Counted from the first letter of the stretch, positions 17,043-25,944 are shown. The stretch: 40,615 bases of DNA from Sphaerisporangium rufum (GCF_016863395.1 NZ_BOOU01000102.1:1-40615); one strand, 5' to 3'. The notes: generated from the letters alone by a model not told the origin. Made by a program: numbers and translations.

Positions 17043-18395
17043 GTGCGTGATCTACCGTGGCCGGCGAAGATCTACCTGGTCGCGGTCGTCGGAGCGGCCG
17101 CGATCCTGATCGCCCGCGGGCTCGCGATGCCCGACCGGGTCGGCGCGCACGACTGGGCGACACTGCTCGTCCTGGCCCTGCTGTTCCTGGTCTGCGAGTC
17201 GGTGCCCACCCTGCTCAACGTGGAGCAGGCGGCGATGTCGGTCAGCTTCTCCGCGGCGCTCGCCGCGGTGGTGCTGGTCGGTGACGTGGGCGCGGCGCTG
17301 GTCGGCGCGACCGCGGTGCTGAGCGTGCGGCCGGGCCTGCCGCCGCACAAGCGGCTGTTCAACGGCGCGCAGTTCGCCATCTGCGGATACGTCGCGGGGT
17401 GGGTGTTCCACCGGCTCGGCGGCCGGCAGTCGGTGCCCGACGTCGGCCGGTTCACCGATCTCCTCGGCCCCTTCATGGGGGCGGCAGCGGTGTTCGTCCC
17501 GCTGAACCTCGTGCTGTTCGCGCTGATGCTGTGGCTGGCCGGCCGGCTGCGGGCCGAGCAGGTCCCGCTGCGCGGCCTGGTCCAGTTCTTCGTCTCCTAT
17601 CTCGGCTACGCCACCTTCGGCCTGCTCATCGCCGGGCTCTGGGCCACCGTGCAGTCGATCTCCGCGGTGCTGGTGCTGCTGCCGCTGTTCATCGCGCGCT
17701 GGGCCTTCGGGCAGTACCTCGCCCAGCAGCGCTCCTACGACGCCACCATCGCGGCGCTGTGCCAGGCGGTGGAGACCAAGGACTACTACACCCGCGGCCA
17801 CTGCACCCGGGTGTCCAGCGCGTCCACCATGATCGCCCAGGAGATCGGGATGGGCCCCGAGCGGATGCGGGCCATCGGCTACGCCGGCATGCTGCACGAT
17901 GTCGGCAAGCTCGGCGTGCCCACCAAGGTGCTGCAGAAGGAGGGCCGCCTGACCGAGGAGGAGTACGCGGCCATCCAGCTGCACCCCATGCGCGGGCTGG
18001 AGATCGTCCGGGGCATCGACTTCCTGGACGAGGCGTTCGCCGGCATCATGCACCACCACGAGCGGCAGGACGGCCGGGGCTACCCCATGGGGCTGGCCGG
18101 CGCGGAGATCCCGGAGTTCGCCCGCATCATCGCGGTGGCCGACGCCTTCGACTCGATGACCTCCGACCGCTCCTACCGCAAGGCCAAGTCCATCGAGGAG
18201 GCGGTCGCCGAGCTGCGCAAGAACTCCGGCAGCCAGTTCGACCCGGTCATGGTCACCGCCTTCGTCCGGGCCGTCGGCCGGCACGGCTGGCACCCCGGCA
18301 AGGTGCCGGCCCCGCCCGCGGACGAGATGGTGGAGACCATGGCCAAGGACCACGACGACCCGACCACCCCCATCGAAGTGGTGGCCGAGCGGTGA
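17043..18395 (+). CDS. integral membrane HD-GYP domain protein
   Basis: 450 residues. The first 220 form about six to seven hydrophobic spans, then an HD-GYP phosphodiesterase-like domain follows (about 230-420). The metal ligands and signature are intact: HD in GMLHDVGKLGVP (about 285), then HHHERQDGRGYP (about 338-349) and the downstream VADAFDSMTSDRSYR. HD-GYP proteins usually hydrolyse cyclic di-GMP, or in some cases cGAMP, so this is a plausible membrane receptor that lowers a cyclic dinucleotide. GTG start; its stop overlaps the next start by 4 bases (GTGA). Confidence 0.9.
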   Translation: MRDLPWPAKIYLVAVVGAAAILIARGLAMPDRVGAHDWATLLVLALLFLVCESVPTLLNVEQAAMSVSFSAALAAVVLVGDVGAALVGATAVLSVRPGLPPHKRLFNGAQFAICGYVAGWVFHRLGGRQSVPDVGRFTDLLGPFMGAAAVFVPLNLVLFALMLWLAGRLRAEQVPLRGLVQFFVSYLGYATFGLLIAGLWATVQSISAVLVLLPLFIARWAFGQYLAQQRSYDATIAALCQAVETKDYYTRGHCTRVSSASTMIAQEIGMGPERMRAIGYAGMLHDVGKLGVPTKVLQKEGRLTEEEYAAIQLHPMRGLEIVRGIDFLDEAFAGIMHHHERQDGRGYPMGLAGAEIPEFARIIAVADAFDSMTSDRSYRKAKSIEEAVAELRKNSGSQFDPVMVTAFVRAVGRHGWHPGKVPAPPADEMVETMAKDHDDPTTPIEVVAER

Positions 18396-19678
18396 CCCAG
18401 GCCACCCGGCGCCCGCCACCGGCCGGGCGGCGCTCCGGCCGGCTGCTGCTCGTCGGCGCGGCCGGCGTGCTGGCCGTCGCCGGCGCCGCCTGCACCGCGG
18501 CGGCCGGCCTGGCCGACGCGCAGGCCGCGGTCGCCTTCGGCGCGCTGGTCGCGGCGGGCGAGCTGGCCAGGCTCACCATGCCCGGCAACCGCGAGGTCGC
18601 GCCGATCGGCTCGGCCGCGGCGCTCGGCTACACGCTGCTGCTCGACGTGGGCGGCACCCCGGCCGTCCACCCGGCGACCCAGGTGGTCGCGGTGATGGCG
18701 GCCGGCATGACGGTGGGCGCGCTGCCGCACCTGGCGGTCGGCCGGCCGCCGCGGCTGGACGCCATCGCCCGCCGGCTGGTCGCCGGCGCGCTGCTGGCGT
18801 TCGCCTACCGGCCGCTCGCCCCCGCGCTGTTCGCCGGCACCGGCGGCGGCACCGGCGCCTGGTGGGCGGCGCTCGGCGTGATGGCGGTGCTGGTCACCGC
18901 CATGCTGGCCGTCGACGTGGTCATGGCGGCCGCGCTGCGCGCCGAGCAGGTCCGCACCGCCTTCCGGGTGGCCGTCCGCGACGAGCTGCGGATGGCGGCG
19001 CCGCTCGGCGCCTCGGTCGCCGCCTCCGGCATCCTGCTCGCGCTGGCCTCGCACAGCATGAGCCTGGCGGCGCTGGCGGTGTTCGCCGCGCCGCTGCTGG
19101 TCACCCAGGTGGCGTTCCGCAAGTACGCCGGCATCCGGGCCACCTACCTGCAGACCGTCCGCGCGCTCGCCCGGGTGACCGAGGTGGGCGGGTACGTCGA
19201 GTCCGGCCACTCCCGCCGGGTCAGCCGCCTGTCGCTGGCCACCGGCCGCGAGCTGGGCATGGCCGAGCCCGAGCTGCTGGAGCTGGAGTATGCCGCGCTC
19301 ATGCACGACATCGGCCAGCTGTCGCTGCGCGACCCGATCCCGGGCGGTGCCACCGTGCTCACCGAGCCCGAGCAGGCGCGGCGCATCGCGGAGCTGGGCG
19401 CCGAGATCATCAGCAAGACCGGGGTGCTGGACCGGGTCGCCGACATCGTCCGCCGCCAGACCGACGCCTACGCCGGACCGGAGACACCACCGCTGGCCGC
19501 ACGCATCATCAAGGCGGCCAACGCCTACGACGACCTGGTCGGCGGGTCCAGCGACCGCGACCGCGCGGCCGCCGCGCTGGACCGCCTGCGGCGCGGTGCC
19601 GGTCAGGAGTACGACCCGGCGGTGCTCGGCGCGCTGACCCTGGTCATCGAGCGCGCCCCGTCCCCGGCCCGCCGCTGA
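18392..19678 (+). CDS. integral membrane HD domain protein with degenerate GYP motif
   Basis: 428 residues with the same layout as its upstream neighbour: about six membrane spans (1-230), then an HD domain. The HD pair is kept (ALMHDIGQLSLRDP, about 304), but where HHExxDGxGYP should be the sequence reads VRRQTDAYAGPETPP, so several metal ligands are gone. The following AARIIKAANAYDDLVGG matches the usual ADxFDSL segment. It probably arose by duplication and may have become a regulatory or binding partner of the intact enzyme. The GTG at 18392 overlaps the stop of that gene, so the two are translationally coupled. Confidence 0.85.
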   Translation: MTQATRRPPPAGRRSGRLLLVGAAGVLAVAGAACTAAAGLADAQAAVAFGALVAAGELARLTMPGNREVAPIGSAAALGYTLLLDVGGTPAVHPATQVVAVMAAGMTVGALPHLAVGRPPRLDAIARRLVAGALLAFAYRPLAPALFAGTGGGTGAWWAALGVMAVLVTAMLAVDVVMAAALRAEQVRTAFRVAVRDELRMAAPLGASVAASGILLALASHSMSLAALAVFAAPLLVTQVAFRKYAGIRATYLQTVRALARVTEVGGYVESGHSRRVSRLSLATGRELGMAEPELLELEYAALMHDIGQLSLRDPIPGGATVLTEPEQARRIAELGAEIISKTGVLDRVADIVRRQTDAYAGPETPPLAARIIKAANAYDDLVGGSSDRDRAAAALDRLRRGAGQEYDPAVLGALTLVIERAPSPARR

Positions 19679-19774
19679 ACCGGGCACCGGCCTGGCCGGG
19701 CGCGGGCGCGGGTACTGACGATGAGACGAGCAGGAGCACACTGTCCGGAAGAACGGACCAACGAAGGAGTGCCG

Positions 19775-19987
19775 GTGGCCGAAGTACGCGCTGAGATGGT
19801 GGCGAACGTCTGGAAGATCGTCGTGGCCGAGGGGGACGACGTCGCCGAGGGCGACACGCTGGTGATCCTGGAGTCGATGAAGATGGAGATCCCGGTGATC
19901 GCCGAGGATCCCGGAGTGGTGACCGCCGTCAAGGTGGCCGAGGGCGACGTCATCCAGGAGGGCGACCTGATCGCCGTCATCGACTGA
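19775..19987 (+). CDS. biotinyl/lipoyl attachment domain protein (BCCP-like)
   Basis: 70 residues consisting of one biotinyl domain. The modification site is Lys in ESMKMEIPV, the standard biotinylation motif. It resembles the free-standing 7 kDa biotinylated protein TB7.3 (Rv3221c) of M. tuberculosis, whose partner is unclear. No carboxylase or decarboxylase gene adjoins it here, although biotin synthesis genes lie 5 kb away. GTG 19775 is chosen because AAGGAG ends 5 bases upstream; GTG 19769 overlaps that site. A GTCCG-N6-CGGAC inverted repeat (19743-19758) lies just upstream. Confidence 0.88.
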   Translation: MAEVRAEMVANVWKIVVAEGDDVAEGDTLVILESMKMEIPVIAEDPGVVTAVKVAEGDVIQEGDLIAVID

Positions 19988-20004
19988 TCGCCCGGCCGGT
20001 GGGG

Positions 20005-20382
20005 TCAGATGAGGGCGGCGAGGAACCGCTCGCGATCCACCACGACGCGTTCGATGGTGGCGGTGGCGACGGTGCGCCGCAGCTCGCGGGCGGTGACCTC
20101 GAACACCAGCCGGCGGCCGTCCACCTCGGTCAGCTCGGCGACCACCGCCACGTGCGAGCCCACCGGGCTGGCCGCCAGATGCGAGAGGGTCACCTTGGTG
20201 CCCACCGAGGTCTGATCCGGCGCCAGGTGGCCGGACAGGGCCCGCACGGTGGCCGCCTCGGCGATGGCCAGCAGCCGCGGGGTGGCCAGCACCGGCACGT
20301 CGCCGCTGCCCACCCGGGCCGCGGTGTCCTCTCGCTCGACCAAGACCAGCATCTCGGCCCGCAGCCCCGCAGCGATCGTCAT
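20005..20382 (-). CDS. hotdog-fold thioesterase, FlK-like
   Basis: 125 residues. The sequence follows the fluoroacetyl-CoA thioesterase FlK pattern: Thr in VPVLATPRLLAIAE, Glu in the following AEAATVRAL, and His in VTLSHLAASP, matching that enzyme's Thr-Glu-His triad. Most members act on other acyl-CoA substrates, and nothing here indicates fluorometabolite synthesis. ATG 20382 (MTIAAGLRAEM) has no ribosome binding site but TATGCT lies 7 bases upstream (20390-20395), so leaderless initiation is likely. Convergent with the biotinyl protein gene, 17 bases apart. Confidence 0.8.
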   Translation of the reverse strand: MTIAAGLRAEMLVLVEREDTAARVGSGDVPVLATPRLLAIAEAATVRALSGHLAPDQTSVGTKVTLSHLAASPVGSHVAVVAELTEVDGRRLVFEVTARELRRTVATATIERVVVDRERFLAALI

Positions 20383-20434
20383 GGCGCACAGCATAGGCTG
20401 CCGGACCGTGCGATCCACTGCCGAAGGAGACGGG

Positions 20435-20992
20435 ATGACGGTGACGCTGCGGACCGAGGCGGGGCCGGATGCGCCGGCCCTGGTGCTGCGACCGTGGACG
20501 GGGGCCGACGTCGCCGCGCTGATCGAGGTCTACCGTGATCCGGTGCTGCGCCGGTTCACCCGGGTGCCGGTCACCGGCGAGGCGGAGGCGCGGCGGTGGA
20601 TCGCGGCGCAGCACGAGGGGTGGGCCGGCGGGCACCGGCGGAGCTTCGCCACCTGGGAGGGGGACCGGCTGGTGGCCAACGTCGTGCTGAAGAACGTGGA
20701 TCCGGGCGGCGGGTCGGCCGAGGTCGGCTACTGGACGGCGGCCGAGGCCCGCGGGCGCGGTGTCGCGCCGCGCGCGCTGGACGCGCTGTGCCGGTGGGCG
20801 TTCGGCGGCCTCGGCCTGCGCCGGCTGGATCTGCGGCACCAGGTGGACAATCCGGCGTCCTGCCGGGTGGCGGGCAAGTGCGGCTTTCCGCTGGTGGAGG
20901 TGGTGCCCGCCTCCCCGCCGTTCCCGCTGGACGGCCACCTGCACGTCCGGTGGCGGGCGGAGTCGGAGAGTGCGGGCGACCGGTCATTTTGA
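20435..20992 (+). CDS. GNAT family N-acetyltransferase
   Basis: 185 residues, RimJ/RimL-like subfamily. The acetyl-CoA-binding segment is visible as EARGRGVAPRALDALCRWAF (about 105-124), after a SAEVGYWTA strand and before GLRRLDLRHQVDNPASCRVAGKCGF, whose core is NPASCRVAGKCGF. The substrate, a protein N-terminus or small amine, is unknown. ATG 20435 with GAAGGAGAC upstream. Divergent from the thioesterase; the leftward open frame of that region is antisense. Confidence 0.85.
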   Translation: MTVTLRTEAGPDAPALVLRPWTGADVAALIEVYRDPVLRRFTRVPVTGEAEARRWIAAQHEGWAGGHRRSFATWEGDRLVANVVLKNVDPGGGSAEVGYWTAAEARGRGVAPRALDALCRWAFGGLGLRRLDLRHQVDNPASCRVAGKCGFPLVEVVPASPPFPLDGHLHVRWRAESESAGDRSF

Positions 20993-21058
20993 CACGGTCT
21001 TGTCCGGGGTTCGCCGGTTGGCGGCCTTGATGGGGGACGATGGAATACGCTTTCTCGC

Positions 21059-21241
21059 GTGAGCCACTACTGCGATCACTGCGGCGGTCTCGACGAGGCG
21101 ACCGATCACACCGCGTGTCGCACCGCTCGGCTCATGGAACCACCCCGCTACTGTCCGGCGTGCCGTCGCCGGCTGGTGGTGCAGGTGACGCCGCGTGGAT
21201 GGCGGGCCCGCTGCGCCGAGCACGGCGTGACGGCCCGCTGA
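21059..21241 (+). CDS. bsaP: biotin synthase auxiliary protein BsaP
   Basis: 60 residues, matching the small actinobacterial family that supports biotin synthase BioB and is encoded after bioB in mycobacteria (Rv1590). Cysteines sit at 5, 8, 20, 32, 35 and 52 (YCDHCGG, HTACRTAR, RYCPACRRR), with the hallmark EPPRYCPAC and VQVTPRGWRARC motifs; an iron-sulfur or zinc centre is expected. Here it stands alone and on the opposite strand from bioB, almost 4 kb away. There is no ribosome binding site; TACGCT at 21046-21051 is 7 bases before GTG 21059, suggesting a leaderless mRNA. Confidence 0.82.
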   Translation: MSHYCDHCGGLDEATDHTACRTARLMEPPRYCPACRRRLVVQVTPRGWRARCAEHGVTAR

Positions 21242-21368
21242 CCGGCCGCGCGGTGCCCGTGTGACCACAGGGTTTTGTGATGCCGGCGTGACCTGGCCGC
21301 GACGCAGATCCGGTTGGTTGAACCTGGGGTGATGTCGGCCTGGACGGATCAGGGTAAGCGGGGGAGAG

Positions 21369-23150
21369 ATGGCGGCCCAAGGAACCACGCTGGCGGGACG
21401 GTACCGGCTGGACGTCCGCATCGGCGCTGGCGGCATGGGCGAGGTCTGGCGGGGCGAGGACACCGTCCTGGCCCGCACCGTCGCCGTGAAAGTGCTTTTA
21501 CCCGGCAGGATGGACGATCCCGGCTTCGCCGCGCGCTTCCAGGGCGAGGCCCGGGCGATGGCGACGATCAGCCATGCCGGTGTGGTCGACGTGTACGACT
21601 ACGGGGTGAGCGACGTGCCCGGCGACGGGCCGACCGCCTACCTCGTCATGCGCTTCGTGGACGGCGAGCCGCTGGACCGGCTGCTGTCCCGGCTGACCCG
21701 CGTCGCGCCCGAGCCGGCGATGGAGCTCATCGCGCAGGCCGCTTCCGCGCTGCAGGCCGTGCATGACAGCGGGATCGTGCACCGGGACGTCAAGCCCGGC
21801 AACCTGCTCGTCCACTCGGACGGCACGCTGGTGCTCACCGACTTCGGCATCGCCCGGGCGGACGCCGGGCACCGGCTGACCGACGCGGGCATGGTGCTCG
21901 GCACCGCGGCCTACTGCGCGCCCGAGCAGGCCGAGGGGCAGCCGGTGACCCCGGCGGTCGACATCTACGCGCTCGGCGTGGTCGCCTACGAGTGCCTGGC
22001 CGGGTACCGGCCGTTCGACGGGGACACCCCGGTCACCATCGCGCTGAAGCACATCCGCGAGGAGCCGCCGCCGTTGCCGTCCGACGTGCCGGCCTCGGTG
22101 CGTCAGGTGGTGGAGCGGGCCCTGGCCAAGGATCCGGCCCGCCGCTGGCCGACCGCGCTGGAGATGAGCAGGGCGGCGCGGCAGGCGATGCACGGTCCGG
22201 CGGGCGGGCCGCTCGGCGCTCCGGCGCCGGCCGGCGCCGGGCGACCGGCCGCGCGGCACGCCGAGCCGCCGGGCACCGGGGCGCACCTGGCCTACCAGGG
22301 CCGTCCGGCGCGGGCGGAGGGCGAGGTCACCGCGGCCACCCAGGCGCCGTACATCCTGCGCACCGGCGCGGCGCCGGCGACCGGCGCCCAGGTCCCCGCT
22401 CCGGTCACCGAGCCCGCGGGCGGCCGGGGACCGGCGGCGCCGGCCGGTGGCGGTCCGACCGGCCGCGGCGGTCAGAACGGCCGGGGTGGTCAGAACGGCC
22501 GGGGCGGCCGCGGCCGCCGCCGGGGCGGCGCCGGCGAGCGCAGCCGGGCGATGCTGATCACCACGGTGGTGCTGGGCGGCGCGCTGCTCGGCGGTGGCGG
22601 CGCGCTGGCGTACAACCGGATCTCGGCACCGGTGTCCACCGATGTCGCCGGGTCGGCCATCACCGAATCGCCCACTCCGGGGGCCAGCGCCACGCCGAGC
22701 CGGCGCGGCCACCGCCCGGGCGTGTCCCGGCCGAACACCCCGGTGACGCGGCCGACGGTGGACGAGACCCGGCAGGCGGCCCAGGAGAGCGAGGAGCCGA
22801 CCCCCGACCCATCGCCGAGCCCGTCGTCGCCCGGCCGGGCGTCGCCGAGCCCGACGGTGTCCAAGCAGCAGACCGCCAAGAAGGTCGTCCCGCACGTGAT
22901 CAACCGGACCCAGCAGAACGCGGTGGAGCGCCTGCGGGCGGCCGGCTTCAAGGCGCGGGTGGAGGTCAGCGGCGAGCCGAGCCGGGAGGGCTGCACCCGG
23001 GTGCTGGACCAGACGCCCGGCGCCGGGGCCTCGTGGCCGGTGAACCAGCACGTGACGATCGTCGTCGAACAGGGCATCCCCTGCGGCGACGAGCCCGGCG
23101 GCGATCCGACGCCGTCACCGACGCCTACACCGCGGCCGACCGCCTCCTGA
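21369..23150 (+). CDS. PASTA domain Ser/Thr protein kinase
   Basis: 593 residues. A cytoplasmic Hanks-type kinase domain (about 10-270): glycine loop IGAGGMGEV, Lys41, HRDVKPGN with catalytic Asp140, DFG at 158-160. Then a Pro/Ala/Gly-rich linker with an Arg-Gly-rich repeat (GRGGQNGRGGQNGRGG), one membrane span at about 395-415, a Ser/Pro-rich external stalk, and one PASTA domain (about 505-573, VVPHVINRTQQNAVERL), which in this family senses cell-wall fragments. All catalytic residues are present. Codon 44 (21498-21500) is the rare leucine codon TTA. GGGGGA precedes ATG 21369. Single gene, convergent with the TPP enzyme. Confidence 0.93.
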   Translation: MAAQGTTLAGRYRLDVRIGAGGMGEVWRGEDTVLARTVAVKVLLPGRMDDPGFAARFQGEARAMATISHAGVVDVYDYGVSDVPGDGPTAYLVMRFVDGEPLDRLLSRLTRVAPEPAMELIAQAASALQAVHDSGIVHRDVKPGNLLVHSDGTLVLTDFGIARADAGHRLTDAGMVLGTAAYCAPEQAEGQPVTPAVDIYALGVVAYECLAGYRPFDGDTPVTIALKHIREEPPPLPSDVPASVRQVVERALAKDPARRWPTALEMSRAARQAMHGPAGGPLGAPAPAGAGRPAARHAEPPGTGAHLAYQGRPARAEGEVTAATQAPYILRTGAAPATGAQVPAPVTEPAGGRGPAAPAGGGPTGRGGQNGRGGQNGRGGRGRRRGGAGERSRAMLITTVVLGGALLGGGGALAYNRISAPVSTDVAGSAITESPTPGASATPSRRGHRPGVSRPNTPVTRPTVDETRQAAQESEEPTPDPSPSPSSPGRASPSPTVSKQQTAKKVVPHVINRTQQNAVERLRAAGFKARVEVSGEPSREGCTRVLDQTPGAGASWPVNQHVTIVVEQGIPCGDEPGGDPTPSPTPTPRPTAS

Positions 23151-23163
23151 CGCCACCGGACCG

Positions 23164-23195
23164 CCGTCCGCGCCCGGCACGCCGGGCGCGGACGG
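23164..23195. terminator. bidirectional hairpin between kinase and ilvG genes
   Basis: A perfect 15-base inverted repeat, CCGTCCGCGCCCGGC and its complement, around a 2-base centre. It starts 14 bases after the kinase stop and ends 7 bases before the stop of the convergent gene. There is no T-tract, as is common in actinomycetes. Confidence 0.75.
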
Positions 23196-23201
23196 GCCGG
23201 G

Positions 23202-24848
23202 TCAGATGCCGGAGGTGGCCCGCGGGTAGGCGACCTGCGGGTCGGTGGCGATGTTCACCATGTACGGCACGCCGGAGTCGAACGCGCGGCGCAGCGCCGG
23301 GCCGATCTCCTTGGGCGAGGTGACCAGCTCGCCGCCGCCGCCGAGCGCGGTCACCACCTGGTCGTAGCGGCACTGCGGCTGCAGCTCGGCCGCCACGTCG
23401 TAGCCGTACAGCATCTGCATCGGGTGCTTCTCCAGGCCCCAGATGCCGTTGTTGCCGCACACCATCACGACCGGCAGCCTGTGCCGCACCATGGTGTCCA
23501 CGTCCATCAGCGAGAAGCCGGCCGCGCCGTCGCCGAGCAGCAGCACCACCTGGGAGGACGGCCGGGCGATGCGGGCCGCGATCGCGTAGCCCAGGCCGGT
23601 GCCCAGGCAGCCGTACGGGCCGGGGTCGAGCCAGCACCCCGACCGGCGCTGCTCGATGTACTTGCCGGCGTAGGAAACGAAGTCGCCGCCGTCGCCGATC
23701 ACGACCGCGTCGTCGGCCAGCACCCGGTTGAGCTCGCCGTAGATGCGCATCGGGTGGATCGGGTCGGCGTCGGAGGCGAGCAGCTCGGCGTCGCCGGCGA
23801 CGGCGGCGGCCGACGCCTCGGCCAGCCGGTCGGTCCAGGACTCGAAGGACCGCGGGGTCACGCCGGCCTCGATGCAGGCCGCGCTCAGCCCCCAGAACAG
23901 CACCGACAGGTCGCCTGCGGCCGCGGCGGCGGTCTCCACGTGCGTGGCCAGCTGGGACGGCGCGTCGGCCAGGTGGACGACCTTGGCCTGCGGCGCGCCG
24001 TCCCGGCCGCCGAACATGCCGTAGGCCAGCCGGAAGTCCAGCGGGGTGCCGGCCACGATGACCAGGTCGGCCTGGGTGAACGCCATGCCGCGGGCCCGGG
24101 TGGCCAGCAGCCGGTGCCCGGCGGGCAGGATGCCGCGGCCCTGCCCGTTGGGCACCACCGGCAGGCCCAGCGACTCGGCGAAGTCGCGGGCCGCGTCCTC
24201 GGCGCGGTCCATCCACACGTCCGAGCCGAGGACCAGCACCGGGCGCTCGGCGCCGGCGAGCAGCCGGGCGATGCCGGCCAGCGTGTCGGGGTCGGGCTCC
24301 AGCGGCGAGGGGGTGAGGGTCTCGGCCTCGTGCTCGGGGGCCGGGGAGAACAGGTGGTCCATGTAGAAGTCGAGGAACACCGGCCCCCGGTGCGGCGCGA
24401 TCGCGGTGCGGAACGCCATCTCGACGTCCTGCCCGATGGAATCGGCGCCGCCGCCGGTGAAGGCGAGCTTGGTGATGGACTCGAACAGCGGCGGGTGGTC
24501 CATCTCCTGCAGGGCCCCCGAGCCCCACCGCGACTTCGGCGCCCGCCCGCCCATGACCACCACCGGGGAGCCGTTGAAGTGCGCGGTGGCCACCCCGCTG
24601 ACGCCGTTGGTGATGCCCGGCCCGGCGGTGAGCACCGCCAGGCCGGGCCGGCGGGTGAGCCGGGCGGTGGCCTCGGCGGCGAACACCGCGCTCTGCTCGT
24701 GCCGCACGTCGACGATGCGCATGCCCTCGTGCACGGCGCCGTCGTAGAGCGGGAACACGTGGCCGCCGGACAGGGTGAACATGACCTCGGCGCCGTATGA
24801 TCGTGAAACGGCGACCGCGACGTCGCCGGCGTGCTTTGCAGACTCCAT
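23202..24848 (-). CDS. ilvG: acetolactate synthase-like TPP enzyme
   Basis: 548 residues with the three domains of the acetolactate synthase family. The N-terminal domain has the catalytic Glu51 in VRHEQSAVFAAEA. A central domain lacks obvious FAD-contact peculiarities. The C-terminal domain carries the thiamine diphosphate motif from GDGAAGFS to GNNG. It resembles M. tuberculosis Rv1820 (IlvG) closely, including NGIWGLEKHPMQMLYGY. Acetolactate formation for branched-chain amino acids is the family role, but the true substrate of this lone catalytic subunit, with no regulatory subunit nearby, is unproven. ATG 24848; TAAGTT lies 6 bases upstream and no ribosome binding site is seen. Confidence 0.85.
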   Translation of the reverse strand: MESAKHAGDVAVAVSRSYGAEVMFTLSGGHVFPLYDGAVHEGMRIVDVRHEQSAVFAAEATARLTRRPGLAVLTAGPGITNGVSGVATAHFNGSPVVVMGGRAPKSRWGSGALQEMDHPPLFESITKLAFTGGGADSIGQDVEMAFRTAIAPHRGPVFLDFYMDHLFSPAPEHEAETLTPSPLEPDPDTLAGIARLLAGAERPVLVLGSDVWMDRAEDAARDFAESLGLPVVPNGQGRGILPAGHRLLATRARGMAFTQADLVIVAGTPLDFRLAYGMFGGRDGAPQAKVVHLADAPSQLATHVETAAAAAGDLSVLFWGLSAACIEAGVTPRSFESWTDRLAEASAAAVAGDAELLASDADPIHPMRIYGELNRVLADDAVVIGDGGDFVSYAGKYIEQRRSGCWLDPGPYGCLGTGLGYAIAARIARPSSQVVLLLGDGAAGFSLMDVDTMVRHRLPVVMVCGNNGIWGLEKHPMQMLYGYDVAAELQPQCRYDQVVTALGGGGELVTSPKEIGPALRRAFDSGVPYMVNIATDPQVAYPRATSGI

Positions 24849-24922
24849 GACGTGAACTTACCTTCCCTGTCCCAGGTCAATCCTGCTAGAGCCATGTGCG
24901 CAGCTCACCGGCGACTCTAGGC

Positions 24923-25921
24923 TCACAGCGCCTGTGACAGGGCCTTGATGGGCATCTTGAGATCCGCCAGCAGCGACAGATCCTCCTCCGGCGAGCGGCC
25001 GAGGGTGGTCAGGTAGTTGCCGACGATGATGGCGTTGACGCCGCCGAGCATGCCCTCGCGGGTGCCGAGGTCGCCGAGCGTCAGTTCGCGGCCGCCGGCG
25101 TAGCGCAGGATCGTGCGCGGCAGCGCCAGCCGGAAGGTGGCGATGGTCTTCAGCGCCTCGCGCCCCTCCACCAGCGGGTAGGACGCGAACGGGGTGCCCG
25201 GCCGGGGGTTGAGGAAGTTGAGCGGCACCTCGTCGGGGGCCAGCTCGCCGAGCTGCCCGGCGAACTCCGCCCGCTGCTCGCGGGTCTCGCCCATGCCGAT
25301 GATGCCGCCGCAGCACAGCTCCATGCCGGCCGCGCGCACCATCTCGCAGGTGCGCCACCGCTCCTCCCAGGTGTGGGTGGTGACGACGCTGCCGAAGTGC
25401 GAGCGGGCGGTCTCCAGGTTGTGGTTGTAGCGGTGCACGCCCATCTCGGCCAGCTCGTCGACCTGTTCCTGGGTCAGCATGCCGAGCGAGCAGGCGACGT
25501 TGATCTCGACGGCGTCCTGGACGGCCCGCACGCCCGCGCGCACCTGGTCCATCAGCCGCCGGTCCGGGCCGCGCACGGCGGCGACGATGCAGAACTCGGT
25601 GGCGCCGGTCCGCGCGGTCTCCACCGCCGCCTGGACCAGCGCGGGGATGTCCAGCCAGACCGAGCGGACCGGCGAGGTGAACTGGCCGGACTGCGAGCAG
25701 AAGTGGCAGTCCTCCGGGCAGCCGCCGGTCTTGAGGGACACGATGCCCTCGACCTCGACCTCCGGGCCGCACCAGGCCATCCGGACCTCGTGGGCGAGGG
25801 CGAGCAGCTCGCCGAGCCGCTCGTCGGGGAGTTCCAGACATCGCAAGGCCTGGGCGGCGGAGAGCCCGCGGCCTTCCTCGAGCACCTGAACCCGGGCGAC
25901 TTCCAGGATGTCCGTACTCAT
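24923..25921 (-). CDS. bioB: biotin synthase
   Basis: 332 residues. A radical SAM enzyme that inserts sulfur into dethiobiotin. The cluster motif is [14 protein letters not shown] (CxxxCxxC), preceded by [10 protein letters not shown]. Residues for the second iron-sulfur cluster lie in NVACSLG and [12 protein letters not shown], and [11 protein letters not shown] is conserved. ATG 25921 has GGGAG 6 bases upstream and is preferred. An in-frame GTG at 25948 overlaps the bioD stop (GTGA), so the two genes are coupled either way. Last gene of the leftward biotin cluster; its helper bsaP is elsewhere in the window. Confidence 0.95.
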   Translation of the reverse strand: MSTDILEVARVQVLEEGRGLSAAQALRCLELPDERLGELLALAHEVRMAWCGPEVEVEGIVSLKTGGCPEDCHFCSQSGQFTSPVRSVWLDIPALVQAAVETARTGATEFCIVAAVRGPDRRLMDQVRAGVRAVQDAVEINVACSLGMLTQEQVDELAEMGVHRYNHNLETARSHFGSVVTTHTWEERWRTCEMVRAAGMELCCGGIIGMGETREQRAEFAGQLGELAPDEVPLNFLNPRPGTPFASYPLVEGREALKTIATFRLALPRTILRYAGGRELTLGDLGTREGMLGGVNAIIVGNYLTTLGRSPEEDLSLLADLKMPIKALSQAL

Positions 25922-25944
25922 CCGCGGCTCCCTTGTCGGTTGCG

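Noticed and set aside
22465-22520. Possible inserted element at the GGTCAGAACGGCCGGGG repeats
   Set aside because: They are short in-frame repeats encoding an Arg/Gly-rich linker inside the kinase, without mobile-element features.
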